From: an uncultured Rikenella sp.
GTDB lineage: Bacteria; Bacteroidota; Bacteroidia; Bacteroidales; Rikenellaceae
Reading direction: 5' to 3'
Length of the DNA stretch: 20,681 nucleotides
Assembly: GCA_910577885.1 (NCBI GenBank)
Contig: CAJTNK010000028.1
Span: 1 to 20,681, forward strand
Under the pieces are notes generated by a model, which saw only the letters and a program-made list of their open reading frames with translations, had not been told where the DNA came from and did no database searches. This document shows, one piece after another, positions 1 to 7,560 of the stretch. Both the position numbers and the translations under genes were made by a program. The first letter of the stretch is position 1; the number at the start of each line of letters is the position of its first letter.

Positions 1-22
1 AGCTCCCCCCCGATTGCGATTG

Positions 23-54
23 CAAATATAGAACCCTTTATCCGAAATTGCAAA
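23..54 (-). promoter_or_regulatory. Bacteroidota-type promoter for a gene left of the window
   Basis: Read on the minus strand, TTTG (51-54) is followed after exactly 20 bases by TATATTTG (23-30). This matches the Bacteroidota housekeeping promoter (TTTG, 19-21 bases, TAnnTTTG) at every defined position. It points leftwards out of the window. It lies downstream of the phosphatase-like gene that ends at 90, so the next gene to the left probably has its own transcription start. Confidence 0.7.
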
Positions 55-89
55 CTTTCGAACAAATATTTTTCATTCCCGCCCGCCGA

Positions 90-1127
90 TCACCGCACCC
101 GGAAAGTCGCCAAAACCCCTTTGTGGTCCGTCGGCCAATTGTCCGTGGCGGGAAGCAGAAAGCGATCCTGCGAGCTTTCCACCATCCGCTCGCCGCGCCG
201 CACCGAGCCCCGAGGACCGAAAATAACGACGTCTCGCAGCTTCAACCGCCGGTCCGGCCGGTAGAAGATCAGGTCGATCCGCTCGCGTTCGTCCGCCTTG
301 GGCGCCCACCACAACTGGCTCATCTTCGCCCCCGGACAGTCCGCCGGATAGGTATACCCCGGATGAGTCACCGGATTCGGGTACTTCACCCGATACGCAT
401 CCGCATAGCCGGCCTCTTCCAACAGCGTCGTCACGGTCCACGGCACCACCATCCCATGGTGGTCCGCACTGTCCCGGGTCGCTTCCGTCCAGTCCCGGTG
501 CGAGGGTTCGTTGAAATCCCCCGCCAGGAAGATCAAATTCCCCGCCGCCGCATCCCGTGCTGCATCAGCCAGGAAAAGCCGAATAGCATCGTCGCGTTGC
601 GAAGCCACATTGTCAGCCAAAATGCTCGCCAGGTCGGTATCCGGCGCCGGTAGCTCCGCCCACGTGCTCCCGTCGTAGCCCCGCACCCGATAGTAAGCGC
701 AATTCATATAGTCCAAATGAGCCGTATAGACGCTCACCCGCTGCCCCTCGGGCAGCGTCGCGATCAACTTGTACATACTGCCATGATCGTCGCACTCCGG
801 GAAAATCGTCACGCTGTCTTCGATCGGATAGCGACTCAAAAGCCCCGAATCCTTGCTCTTGAACGAGTAGTAAGTCTTACCCTTCGCCCGCAACGACTCC
901 ACCAGCCGGTCGCAGAAACGGGTTCCGTTGTAGTTGCGGACCTCGCTCAGCATCACGAAATCGGCGTCGGCATAGGCAATCTCGTCCACCATCGACTCGT
1001 ATCCGCCCGGCACCGAGGTTCCCTCCTGCCAGATGTTGAGCTGCAGGACCTTGATCTCCCGCGCCGCGGCCGAACCGCCGCCCAACAACAAGCAACCGAT
1101 CAAACAGCCGAGAAGCAATCGTTTCAT
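90..1127 (-). CDS. Secreted endonuclease/exonuclease/phosphatase-fold protein
   Basis: A 345-residue protein of the DNase I-like endonuclease/exonuclease/phosphatase superfamily, whose members hydrolyse phosphodiester or phosphomonoester bonds with divalent metal. The N-terminal hydrophobic segment (residues 1-22, ending SAAA) is a signal peptide, so it should act in the periplasm or be secreted. Visible superfamily motifs in order are LQLNIW (Asn31), the metal-binding Glu62 in MLSEV, TAHLD (His137), AGDFNEP (Asp204, Asn206), RIDLIF (Asp285) and PTDHKG (Asp334-His335). All catalytic positions are present and the length is normal. It starts 20 bases after mntP and is probably cotranscribed with it. 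The substrate (nucleic acid, phospholipid or sugar phosphate) cannot be decided from the sequence. Confidence 0.85.
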   Translation of the reverse strand: MKRLLLGCLIGCLLLGGGSAAAREIKVLQLNIWQEGTSVPGGYESMVDEIAYADADFVMLSEVRNYNGTRFCDRLVESLRAKGKTYYSFKSKDSGLLSRYPIEDSVTIFPECDDHGSMYKLIATLPEGQRVSVYTAHLDYMNCAYYRVRGYDGSTWAELPAPDTDLASILADNVASQRDDAIRLFLADAARDAAAGNLIFLAGDFNEPSHRDWTEATRDSADHHGMVVPWTVTTLLEEAGYADAYRVKYPNPVTHPGYTYPADCPGAKMSQLWWAPKADERERIDLIFYRPDRRLKLRDVVIFGPRGSVRRGERMVESSQDRFLLPATDNWPTDHKGVLATFRVR

Positions 1128-1147
1128 ACTCTTTTATTTATTCCGAT

Positions 1148-1750
1148 TTATGCATCCATCAAATGTTCGACCAGCACTTTCAGGCCGATCAGAATCAAAA
1201 TCATCCCCCCGATCCGCTCGGCCCACTCGCCGAGCCGTCCCCGGCTGCGGCGTCCGAGATAGAGTCCCACGAGCGAAGCTGCGAGCGTAACGACCGCGAT
1301 CACCCCCGCCGCCGCCAACATGTTGATAAGCTGGGAGTCGCTCGGCACGACAGCCAGCGGCAAGAGCGCCATAGCGATCCCGGCCACCAGCGCGTCGATG
1401 CTCGTGGCCACCCCCAACACCACGTTGCGCCCCAGCGCAAACGGATTCCCTTTCAGCCTCCGCGCCGCGTCATCCTCCTCGCCGAACGACTCCCGGATCA
1501 TCCTCCCGCCCAGAAAAAGGAGCAGCACAAACGCCACCCAATGGTCATAGGCCTCAATCACCGTCCGGAACCGTGCGGCGAGACTCCAACCGATGAGCGG
1601 CATCAGCCCCTGACACAGTCCGAGAACCGCCGCAAAGCGCACCAGCCTCCGTCGCGAACAGGCGTAACAAACCATGCCGCACGAGAGCGATACGGCAAAC
1701 GAGTCGAAACAGAGCCCTACGGCAAACAAGAGCAGGGTAATCGGATCCAC
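1148..1750 (-). CDS. mntP: Manganese efflux pump MntP
   Basis: A 200-residue inner-membrane protein of the MntP (YebN, DUF204) family, which exports Mn2+ and protects against manganese excess. Six hydrophobic segments are visible in two repeated halves, the usual topology. The two conserved family aspartates are present: Asp16 in CFDSFAVS and Asp119 in TSIDALVAG. The start is GTG at 1750, directly at the beginning of the conserved N-terminal helix. A TAnnTTTG box (1776-1783) lies about 26 bases upstream. No yybP-ykoY-like leader or MntR-type site is evident in the 62 bases before the gene. It follows a GNAT gene and precedes the phosphatase-like gene on the same strand. Confidence 0.92.
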   Translation of the reverse strand: MDPITLLLFAVGLCFDSFAVSLSCGMVCYACSRRRLVRFAAVLGLCQGLMPLIGWSLAARFRTVIEAYDHWVAFVLLLFLGGRMIRESFGEEDDAARRLKGNPFALGRNVVLGVATSIDALVAGIAMALLPLAVVPSDSQLINMLAAAGVIAVVTLAASLVGLYLGRRSRGRLGEWAERIGGMILILIGLKVLVEHLMDA

Positions 1751-1775
1751 AGGCTAAGAGAAGTGTTTGAAGTCG

Positions 1776-1783
1776 CAAATTTA
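1776..1783 (-). promoter_or_regulatory. Candidate -7 box upstream of mntP
   Basis: On the minus strand this reads TAAATTTG, a perfect match to the Bacteroidota -7 element TAnnTTTG, 25 bases before the GTG of mntP. No TTTG -33 element is found at 19-21 bases upstream, so it is a half-supported promoter. Confidence 0.45.
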
Positions 1784-1812
1784 GGCATTATTCCGCGAAC
1801 TCCGGGCAGCTT

Positions 1813-2262
1813 TCACCCCCTCTCGGCCCATTCATAGCGAAGAATCGGGTAGGGGAGCCCCTCGCCGTCGACCGCCTCGCGCCCCGTCTGCCGGAATCCC
1901 ATCCGTTCGTAGAAACCGACGGCCTGTCCGTTCTGCTCGTTGACCTCCACGCGACGACACCCCAACACCCGAACCGCATACTCCACCAGCCGACGCCCCA
2001 GGCCCCGCCCCCGGTCGTCCGGCGCCACGAACAACATCTCGATTCCGTCGCCCGCCGTCCCCAGGAAAGCCACGATCCGACCACTCCCGAGCTCCCGCGC
2101 CGCCGTCAATCGCACGGCTCCGAAATACCCCGGCAACCGTTCCCGATAAAACTCCCGATCGCTATCCCGCAAAAAATCGTGCGTCGCCCGCACCGACGCC
2201 TCCCAAACGGCCACCAGCTGCGGATACTCGGCCTCATCCACCGGAGTCAGCTCGACCTCCAT
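1813..2262 (-). CDS. GNAT-family N-acetyltransferase, YjaB-like
   Basis: A 149-residue acetyltransferase of the GNAT superfamily, which transfers acetyl from acetyl-CoA to an amine. The acetyl-CoA pyrophosphate-binding loop is RGRGLG (residues 84-89) after the beta strand MLFVAP. The N-terminal stretch VWEASVRATHDFL and the C-terminal stretch VNEQNGQAVGFYERMGF closely resemble E. coli YjaB, whose physiological substrate is uncertain. The ATG at 2262 was chosen over longer in-frame starts because those would run into the preceding gene, and because GGAGGGG sits just upstream and the YjaB-like homology begins here. It begins 13 bases after the stop of the metal-binding protein gene, so the two are probably one transcript. 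Confidence 0.87.
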   Translation of the reverse strand: MEVELTPVDEAEYPQLVAVWEASVRATHDFLRDSDREFYRERLPGYFGAVRLTAARELGSGRIVAFLGTAGDGIEMLFVAPDDRGRGLGRRLVEYAVRVLGCRRVEVNEQNGQAVGFYERMGFRQTGREAVDGEGLPYPILRYEWAERG

Positions 2263-2275
2263 CCCCTCCGCGCGC

Positions 2276-2488
2276 CTATTGAATCTCTTCGGCCCGGAAA
2301 CCCGCCTCGGCAACGATCCGCACAATCTCCTCAGCCCCCAAATCACTCTCCACACTCAAAACCTTATCCACACTCCCCAAATCCACCCGCCAACTCCCCG
2401 CCGAAACCCCATTACGCTCCAACGCCTCGCCGATCTTGGCCGTACAACCCCCACACTTCGCATTCGTCTTAAACCTCTTTGTCTCCAT
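2276..2488 (-). CDS. Small heavy-metal-associated (CopZ-like) protein
   Basis: A 70-residue cytosolic protein consisting of a single heavy-metal-associated (HMA) ferredoxin-fold domain. The metal-binding CxxC is Cys12-Gly-Gly-Cys15 in KCGGCTAKIG, followed by the usual amphipathic helix and two further strands ending AEAGFRAEEIQ. Such proteins deliver Cu(I) or another soft metal to P-type ATPases. The start at ATG 2488 is preferred over an in-frame start at 2527, because the family begins with this strand and the extra residues are not HMA-like. It lies downstream of copA on the same strand, but a 426-bp repeat-rich spacer separates them. A perfect palindrome at 2521-2537 is a possible operator. 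Confidence 0.88.
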   Translation of the reverse strand: METKRFKTNAKCGGCTAKIGEALERNGVSAGSWRVDLGSVDKVLSVESDLGAEEIVRIVAEAGFRAEEIQ

Positions 2489-2520
2489 AATTGTATGAAT
2501 TAAAACGTACTCTTTGTATA

Positions 2521-2537
2521 TAGCCAATCATTGGCTA
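2521..2537. promoter_or_regulatory. 17-base perfect palindrome, possible operator
   Basis: TAGCCAAT and ATTGGCTA are perfect inverted arms around a single central base, 33 bases upstream of the ATG of the HMA protein. A near-consensus -7 box (TACGTTTT on the minus strand, 2502-2509) sits between it and the gene, so the palindrome would cover the -33 zone. Size and place fit a homodimeric repressor site, perhaps for a metalloregulator. No regulator gene is in the window. Confidence 0.4.
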
Positions 2538-2538
2538 C

Positions 2539-2900
2539 GAGATAGAACTGTTCTTTTTGTGAACAACCGAGCAGCGTACCGAGGGCAGAGACCGTTTACG
2601 GGCTTTGCCGAGGTAGCGCGAGGAAGACGAAGTCAAAAAGAACCAAAAAAACTTTAGCAAAGTGCTTCGCACTTTAAAGCCATCCGGGGCACAAGGTTCT
2701 CCGCTCGTTCGTGGGCCGGGGATTCTTCCGGGGGCGCATGATGCAGTGCAAAGACTTTGCGCCCCCGGAGAACCCCGACCCACAGCCGGCAGACACTGTA
2801 CCGAGATAGAGTTAGGATGCGTGAGCATCCTCGGAAGTTCTTTGGGTCCCTTTCTTTCAAGAAAGGGACAGTGCCCTCCAGTCGCTAAAGACCAACTATA
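2539..2900. repeat. Structured non-coding repeat region between copA and the HMA gene
   Basis: No convincing gene lies between 2489 and 2914; the reading frames are short and show no family motifs. The stretch contains three clear inverted repeats. One is a 7-bp stem with a 3-base loop (2659-2675), one is a long imperfect pair of 28 and 26 bases (2711-2738 with 2758-2783), and one is an 11-bp stem (2846-2869). The density of dyads suggests an interspersed repeat or insertion remnant, or a structured RNA, rather than ordinary spacer. From memory, similar sequence is common between genes in Alistipes-like genomes; that was not verified. Confidence 0.55.
2711..2783. repeat. Long imperfect inverted repeat
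   Basis: The arm at 2711-2738 pairs with the arm at 2758-2783 around a 19-base loop. The innermost 11 bp (CCGGGGGCGCA with its complement) are perfect. The outer part pairs with two single-base bulges and one mismatch. It is too long and too bulged for a simple terminator and no T-run follows. Confidence 0.7.
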
Positions 2901-2914
2901 CTAAAGTACGGTTT

Positions 2915-5143
2915 TTATTTAGACCATTTGAGTCGGAGGCTGTTTGTGACGACCGAGAGCGAGCTGAACGCCATGGCCGCGCTGGCCCACATCGGGTTGA
3001 GCAAGAGTCCCCAGACAGGATAGAGCGCGCCCGCCGCCAACGGAATCCCGATCAGGTTGTAGACGAATGCCCAGAAGAGGTTTTGGCGAATGAGCCTCAC
3101 CGTCCGCCGCGAGAGGACCACCGCCCGCGGCAACAACGACAGGTCCGACGTCATGAGCGTCACCATCGCCACCTCCATGGCAATGTCCGTGCCGCGCCCC
3201 ATGGCGACGCTCACGTCGGCTCGGGCCAGCGCCTGGGAGTCATTGATACCGTCGCCCACCATCGCCACCCGACGCCCTTGCGCCTGTAGCCGCTCGATGT
3301 AGCGCTGCTTGTCGTCCGGCAGCACCTCCGCCTCGAACCGATCGATGCCGAGTTCCGCCGCCACTGCAGCGGCCGTTCGCCGACCGTCGCCCGTCAACAT
3401 GTGGACCTCGATCCCCATGCGCCGCAGCTCGCCGACCGCCTCGATCGAGGCCGGTTTCACCGGATCGGCGATCGCCGCAACGGCCAGGAGCTCCGCCCCG
3501 CGCCCGTACCAAACGACGCTCCGACCCGCCTCCTGCCACCGTTCGGCCAAGGCCTCCAATCGCTCTGGGATCGTGTCCGAGAGCCGCTCGGCCGCCATGC
3601 CGCGACTCCCGACCCAGTAGTCCACCCCCTCGACCCGCGCTTCGATCCCGCGGCCCGTCAGGCTCCGGAAATCCGACACCTCAACAGCCGGCAACTCGCC
3701 CGCCTCGTTCTGCAAAGCCGCAACGACAGCCGCCGCCAACGGATGTTCCGATTTCGATTCCACGGCCCCTAAAATCGTCTGCAAATGCCCCCGCTCCTCC
3801 ACCGGCACCTGCCAAGCCCAATCCGTCACCGTAGGTCTCCCCTCGGTCAGCGTTCCCGTCTTGTCCAACACCACCGTGTCGATCCGGCAGAGGTTCTCCA
3901 ACGCAAAAGCATCCTTAATCAGAATATGGCCTTCGGCCGCCTTCCCGATCCCCACCATCAGCGCCGTGGGCGTCGCGAGCCCCAGCGCGCAGGGACAGGC
4001 GATCACCAGCACCGACACCGCCGCCAGCAATCCCCGAGTCAGCTCCCCGCTGCCGCCGACCACCAGCCACACGACGAACGTCAGGAGCGAAACGGCCATC
4101 ACCGTCGGCACGAACACCGCACTCACCCGGTCCACGATGCGTTGTACCGGCGCCTTGCTTCCCTGCGCCTCCCGGACCATCCGCACGATCCGGGCCAACA
4201 CCGTCCCGGCTCCCACGGCCTGCGCTTCGAGCACAAAAGCCCCGCGCTGGTTGATCGTCCCGGCCAACACCCGATCGCCCGGCTGCTTGCCCACCGGCAG
4301 CGGTTCGCCGCTAATCATACTCTCGTCCACATACGAACCGCCCTCGACCACCAGCCCGTCGACCGGAATCCGTTCGCCGGGCCGTACGCCGACCCGGTCG
4401 CCCGGCCTGAGGGCCGCTATCGGCACCTCGCGCTCCGTCCCGTCCGCCTCCACGAGCCGCGCCTGCCGGGGCTGCAACCCCATGAGCCGACGAATGGCCG
4501 ACGACGTGCTCCCCTTGGCCCGCTCCTCCAGCAGCTTGCCCAGCAGCACGAAAGCGACGATCATCGCCGCCGCCTCGTAGTAAACATGCGGTTCGACCCC
4601 GCGATCGATCCAAAACCGCGGGTACAACGTATTGAACAGGCTGAACAGAAAGGCAATCGCCGTACTGAGCGCCACCAGCGTATCCATATTGGCCTTTCCG
4701 TGCACGGCCTGCCGCCACCCGACGGCATAAAACCCGCGCCCGCAGACGAACAACACCGGCACGGTGAGCCCCAGCTGCACCCACGGCGACCAGGGTTCGT
4801 GCATCCAGACCATTCCGAACAGCATCAACGGCCCGCACAAAGCCCAAGCCCACAGCGTCCGCCGCTTCAGTTTCCTCCGGTGTCGGCGCTGTTCCTGCTC
4901 CTGTCGCTCAGCGGCGTCCTCTTGTTCGACAATCAGGTCGTAGCCGATCGCCCGGACAGCCTCCTGCATCTTCTCGAGCGAAATCTCGGCCGGATCGTAC
5001 TCGACCTGCAGCGTTCCGGCCGCAAAGTTCACCGCCGCCGTCCGAACGCCCGGCAAATCCCGCACAACACGCTCCACGCTGGCCGCACAGACGGCGCAGC
5101 TCATCTCCAAGACCGGTAGAGTTCGTTTTTCCATATTTTTCAT
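2915..5143 (-). CDS. copA: Cu(I)-exporting P1B-type ATPase CopA
   Basis: A 742-residue inner-membrane heavy-metal ATPase that pumps cytosolic Cu(I) outward. The N-terminal HMA domain carries CAVC (residues 16-19). Eight membrane segments are expected, with a basic, Arg/Lys-rich stretch before the first. Actuator loop SGEP is at 278-281, the ion-path CPC at 383-385, phosphorylated Asp427 in DKTGTLT, the HP motif at 467-468, TGD at 584-586 and the hinge GDGIND at 630-635. YN (695-696) and MAFSS (724-728) near the C-terminus fit the Cu(I)-specific P1B-1 group. The ATG at 5143 (or 5134) was chosen because residues encoded further upstream are not family-like and would overlap the divergent glycosylase gene. 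A TAnnTTTG box lies at 5177-5184. Confidence 0.95.
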   Translation of the reverse strand: MKNMEKRTLPVLEMSCAVCAASVERVVRDLPGVRTAAVNFAAGTLQVEYDPAEISLEKMQEAVRAIGYDLIVEQEDAAERQEQEQRRHRRKLKRRTLWAWALCGPLMLFGMVWMHEPWSPWVQLGLTVPVLFVCGRGFYAVGWRQAVHGKANMDTLVALSTAIAFLFSLFNTLYPRFWIDRGVEPHVYYEAAAMIVAFVLLGKLLEERAKGSTSSAIRRLMGLQPRQARLVEADGTEREVPIAALRPGDRVGVRPGERIPVDGLVVEGGSYVDESMISGEPLPVGKQPGDRVLAGTINQRGAFVLEAQAVGAGTVLARIVRMVREAQGSKAPVQRIVDRVSAVFVPTVMAVSLLTFVVWLVVGGSGELTRGLLAAVSVLVIACPCALGLATPTALMVGIGKAAEGHILIKDAFALENLCRIDTVVLDKTGTLTEGRPTVTDWAWQVPVEERGHLQTILGAVESKSEHPLAAAVVAALQNEAGELPAVEVSDFRSLTGRGIEARVEGVDYWVGSRGMAAERLSDTIPERLEALAERWQEAGRSVVWYGRGAELLAVAAIADPVKPASIEAVGELRRMGIEVHMLTGDGRRTAAAVAAELGIDRFEAEVLPDDKQRYIERLQAQGRRVAMVGDGINDSQALARADVSVAMGRGTDIAMEVAMVTLMTSDLSLLPRAVVLSRRTVRLIRQNLFWAFVYNLIGIPLAAGALYPVWGLLLNPMWASAAMAFSSLSVVTNSLRLKWSK

Positions 5144-5176
5144 AACTTCGTAGAGTCTTCGGATATTGCACCAGGA

Positions 5177-5184
5177 CAAAATTA
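5177..5184 (-). promoter_or_regulatory. Candidate -7 box of the copA promoter
   Basis: The minus strand reads TAATTTTG, a perfect TAnnTTTG, about 34 bases before the copA ATG and overlapping the first base of the divergent glycosylase gene. No TTTG is seen at the -33 spacing. Transcription from here would give a leader of roughly 25-30 bases. Confidence 0.45.
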
Positions 5185-5687
5185 TGGAAATTTTACACAG
5201 CTTCGCCCCGGTGGTTACGCCGACCAGCCGGGTTCTGATCCTCGGCACGATGCCGGGCGCGATGTCGCTCGCCAAGCAACAATACTACGGTTTTCCGCAC
5301 AACGCCTTTTGGCGCATCATGGCCGCCCTGACCGGCACCCCGGGCGTGCCGGAGGCGTATCCGGAGCGGCTGGCGATGCTGCGTCGCCACGGCATCGCGC
5401 TGTGGGACGTGTGCCACAGCTGCCGACGGGCAGGAAGCCTCGACAGCAACATCTGCGACGAGGCGCCGAACGACGTTCCGGGCCTGCTGGCCGCCCATCC
5501 GACGATCCGGGCCGTGGCTTTCAACGGCGGACCGGCCCTGCGGCTTTTCAAACGCCACATCGGCCTGAAGGCCGTAGGCGAGGGTAGGGCGCTCCTCGCG
5601 CTGCCGTCGACCAGCCCGGCGAACGCCTCGTGGTCCTACGAGCGGAAACTGGCAGCCTGGATGGAGCTCAAACAGTGGCTGCTTTAA
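5184..5687 (+). CDS. Uracil/hypoxanthine-DNA glycosylase, UDG family 6 (HDG)-like
   Basis: A 167-residue DNA repair protein of the uracil-DNA-glycosylase superfamily, resembling the DNA-deoxyinosine glycosylase (family 6, HDG) branch. Such enzymes remove deaminated bases, especially hypoxanthine, by cleaving the N-glycosidic bond. Motif I is LGTMPG (20-25). The following FPHNAFW holds Asn40, the catalytic asparagine position of the family. LWDVC (73-77) and the C-terminal motif LPSTSPANA (140-148) complete the active site. The ATG at 5184 is preferred to an in-frame TTG at 5166. The gene diverges from copA with only 40 bases between start codons, so their promoters must overlap. E. coli Mug-like activity is the alternative reading. 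Confidence 0.88.
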   Translation: MEILHSFAPVVTPTSRVLILGTMPGAMSLAKQQYYGFPHNAFWRIMAALTGTPGVPEAYPERLAMLRRHGIALWDVCHSCRRAGSLDSNICDEAPNDVPGLLAAHPTIRAVAFNGGPALRLFKRHIGLKAVGEGRALLALPSTSPANASWSYERKLAAWMELKQWLL

Positions 5688-5737
5688 GATTTTTCGGCCC
5701 TGGGCAAACGCACGTCCCCCGGAACCCAAGCTCCGCC

Positions 5738-6058
5738 CTAACGAAACATCGCGGACCAACCCACCCGGCTCAACAGAAAAACCATCCCGCCGACCACCCC
5801 CACCGCCAAAACAATCCACAAAAACAAAGTCCGCCGAACCGCCCGGCGACGTTCGAGCCGCTCCCGCAGCCGAATCTCCGCCCGGATCCGCTCCAGCTCC
5901 TCCGGCGCGATTCGTTTTTCCGCCACTTCGCCCACACGCGGCGCCTGGCTGACATACCGTCGCCGCATCTGCGCCGCCCGTTCGCGACGCCCCTGCAACG
6001 CCGCTCGATTCTCCGCGCTACGCTGGATCATCTCGAATATAGCACCGGAAAGCCCCAT
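5738..6058 (-). CDS. Small membrane-anchored hypothetical protein
   Basis: A 106-residue protein of no recognised family. Residues 12-75 are strongly charged and Arg/Glu-rich, with heptad-like spacing that suggests a helical or coiled-coil cytosolic part. Residues 76-97 form one clear hydrophobic membrane helix, and only a few residues follow. The charge pattern predicts N-in topology. It starts 6 bases after the stop of the EamA transporter gene on the same strand, so the two are very likely cotranscribed. Real-gene status rests on this tight spacing and on the coherent helix-plus-membrane layout. Confidence 0.65.
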   Translation of the reverse strand: MGLSGAIFEMIQRSAENRAALQGRRERAAQMRRRYVSQAPRVGEVAEKRIAPEELERIRAEIRLRERLERRRAVRRTLFLWIVLAVGVVGGMVFLLSRVGWSAMFR

Positions 6059-6064
6059 AACGGT

Positions 6065-7003
6065 TTATCGTTTATTTCGCCGCAAACGCGGCAGTTTCGG
6101 AAACAGCTCTCGGAAACGCACCAAATACAGGCCGATCCGCCCGCCCGCAATAATGAGCATCACAGCCAGCAGAATCAGCACAATCCCGCCGACGATGCTC
6201 AGCGTGAGCGATTCGCCGAAAAGCATCACGCCGAAAAAGACCGCCGTCAGCGGTTCCAAAGCTCCCAGAATCGCCGTCGGAGTCGACCCGATGTACTGAA
6301 TGGCTTTGGTCGTCGACACGAGCGACACGGCCGTCGGCAACACCGCCAAAGCCACCACATTGAACCACCGGAATCCGTGTTGCGGGACCTCCAGCGCCCG
6401 CCCGAAGTCCACCCGGAACAAAAAGAGCAGAAGGCCGAACAGCAAGGCATAGAACGTCAGTTTGACGGTCGGAATCTCCCGCAGCGGCGGGCGGCTGACC
6501 CACACCAGGTAGATCGCATAGGAGAGCGCCGAACCCATCACGAGCACCACCCCGGTGGTACTGAGCGCCTGTCCGTCGTCGCCCTGGTAGAGCATCCCGA
6601 TGCCGAGCAACGCCAAGGCGATACAAGCCACCGTGAGGACCGTGATTTTTTCCCGGAAGACGATCGCCATAATCAACGCCACGAGGATCGGATAGACAAA
6701 GAGCATCGTGGAAGCGATCCCCGCCGCCATATAATTGTAGCTGAGGAAAAGCGTCAGCGACGAAGCGGCCATGAGCAGTCCGATAGCCGCGAGCGGCCCG
6801 ATCTCCTGCCTGCGCAACCGGAAATCACGCCCCCTCCAGCGGACCATGCCGCCCAAAATACCCAGTGCCAGCAGGTAGCGGAAAAACAGCACCGAATCGG
6901 CATCCATCCCGTCGGCATAGAGCGGCAGGGCAAAGAGCGGATTCATGCCATAGGTCGCCGCAGCCACCGCTCCGTACAGGTAGCCTTTGGTTTTGTGGTT
7001 CAT
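6065..7003 (-). CDS. EamA/DMT-superfamily transporter
   Basis: A 312-residue inner-membrane protein of the drug/metabolite transporter superfamily, EamA type. About ten hydrophobic helices are visible in two halves. The first begins MNHKTKGYLYGAVAAATYGMNPLF, with the usual aromatic/Gly-rich first helix. The second repeat begins around GVVLVMGSALSYAIYLVW. The tail is short and basic (RRNKR), consistent with a cytosolic C-terminus. Members export amino acids, nucleosides or other small metabolites; the substrate here is unknown. The family length is normal. A TAnnTTTG box lies at 7029-7036. The gene is followed by the small membrane protein at a 6-base gap. Confidence 0.9.
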   Translation of the reverse strand: MNHKTKGYLYGAVAAATYGMNPLFALPLYADGMDADSVLFFRYLLALGILGGMVRWRGRDFRLRRQEIGPLAAIGLLMAASSLTLFLSYNYMAAGIASTMLFVYPILVALIMAIVFREKITVLTVACIALALLGIGMLYQGDDGQALSTTGVVLVMGSALSYAIYLVWVSRPPLREIPTVKLTFYALLFGLLLFLFRVDFGRALEVPQHGFRWFNVVALAVLPTAVSLVSTTKAIQYIGSTPTAILGALEPLTAVFFGVMLFGESLTLSIVGGIVLILLAVMLIIAGGRIGLYLVRFRELFPKLPRLRRNKR

Positions 7004-7028
7004 CGCAATTGTTCAGTTGACCGAAAGA

Positions 7029-7036
7029 CAAAGATA
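7029..7036 (-). promoter_or_regulatory. Candidate -7 box upstream of the EamA transporter
   Basis: The minus strand reads TATCTTTG, a perfect TAnnTTTG, 25 bases before the ATG at 7003. No -33 TTTG is present at the expected spacing. Confidence 0.45.
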
Positions 7037-7078
7037 CGCCATCTGTCGGTTGGATGAGGCGAAAGGCCGCTCGTTTTT

Positions 7079-7305
7079 TCACACTCTCCTGTTTTCATCC
7101 TCTTCCCGTTCCCGGAGGCAACGCAACGGAAAACCGTACGCACGGTAGTTGAGACTCTGCGGGATGATCCGGGCGCTGTAGAGCTCCAGGTAGTGGGCAT
7201 TGGCACCCGCAACGGACGACGACCAGCTGTACCCGTTGGCGCCGACGTACCACAATCGACCGTAACCTCGATCGCCCAAAGCATCGCGGAAGCCCGGGGC
7301 CGGGT
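7079..7305 (-). pseudogene. Orphan C-terminal cassette A of a FISUMP/C-type-lectin-like protein
   Basis: The minus-strand frame reads PAPGFRD, then GYSWSSS, then YGFPLRCL, and runs on to a stop at 7079. This is the terminal part of Bacteroidota surface proteins with the Fibrobacter-major-paralogous (FISUMP) / C-type-lectin-like fold (pattern PAxGFRD...G..WSSS...YGFxVRC). No signal peptide or upstream domain is attached: directly upstream the frame enters the hairpin repeats at 7350-7417. It is related to cassette B (7561-7760), sharing an identical 22-base left boundary (7284-7305 with 7739-7760) and a 14-base right boundary (from 7113). The original stop region is replaced by REREEDENRRV. 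It is therefore a gene remnant or a silent donor cassette, not a complete gene. Confidence 0.65.
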
Positions 7306-7349
7306 GGCTGATCCAATTCAGGTCGTATTTAAATGTCGGTCGGGGGATT

Positions 7350-7377
7350 TCCAAGGGGGATGTAGGTCCCCCTTGGA
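7350..7377. repeat. Perfect hairpin, 11-bp stem
   Basis: TCCAAGGGGGA (7350-7360) and TCCCCCTTGGA (7367-7377) are perfect inverted arms around a 6-base loop. It lies between the two C-terminal cassettes, 10 bases from a second perfect hairpin. It forms part of the structured spacer 7306-7560, in which I see no credible gene. Confidence 0.75.
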
Positions 7378-7387
7378 TAATTTTTTG

Positions 7388-7417
7388 CCTACTTTTTGGA
7401 TTATGCCAAAAAGTAGG
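7388..7417. repeat. Perfect hairpin, 12-bp stem
   Basis: CCTACTTTTTGG (7388-7399) and CCAAAAAGTAGG (7406-7417) are perfect inverted arms around a 6-base loop. There is no T-run after either arm, so a simple terminator is unlikely. With its neighbour it looks like an interspersed structured repeat. Confidence 0.75.
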
Positions 7418-7560
7418 GGCCACCGCGGCCTGAGCGGGGAAGAGGTAAGAGAGTCATTCAACCCCCAAAGTTCAACAGCCTCGCAGGCCAAGCGCAAAAG
7501 GTTTTCACGCACAGAAAGCCCGCCCGGCTCGAGGGTAAAATCCGCCGCGCGCCCACCCCC

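Noticed and set aside
2535..2904. Short frames on both strands in the copA-HMA spacer
   Set aside because: They cover the inverted repeats, have no start context or motif, and overlap one another on opposite strands.
3785..5119. 444-codon plus-strand frame opposite copA
   Set aside because: Antisense shadow of copA; no family signature and an implausible Arg/His/Pro-rich composition.
7318..7512. 64-codon minus-strand frame in the spacer between the two cassettes
   Set aside because: It runs through both perfect hairpins of the structured repeat and has no family motif; more likely repeat sequence than a gene.
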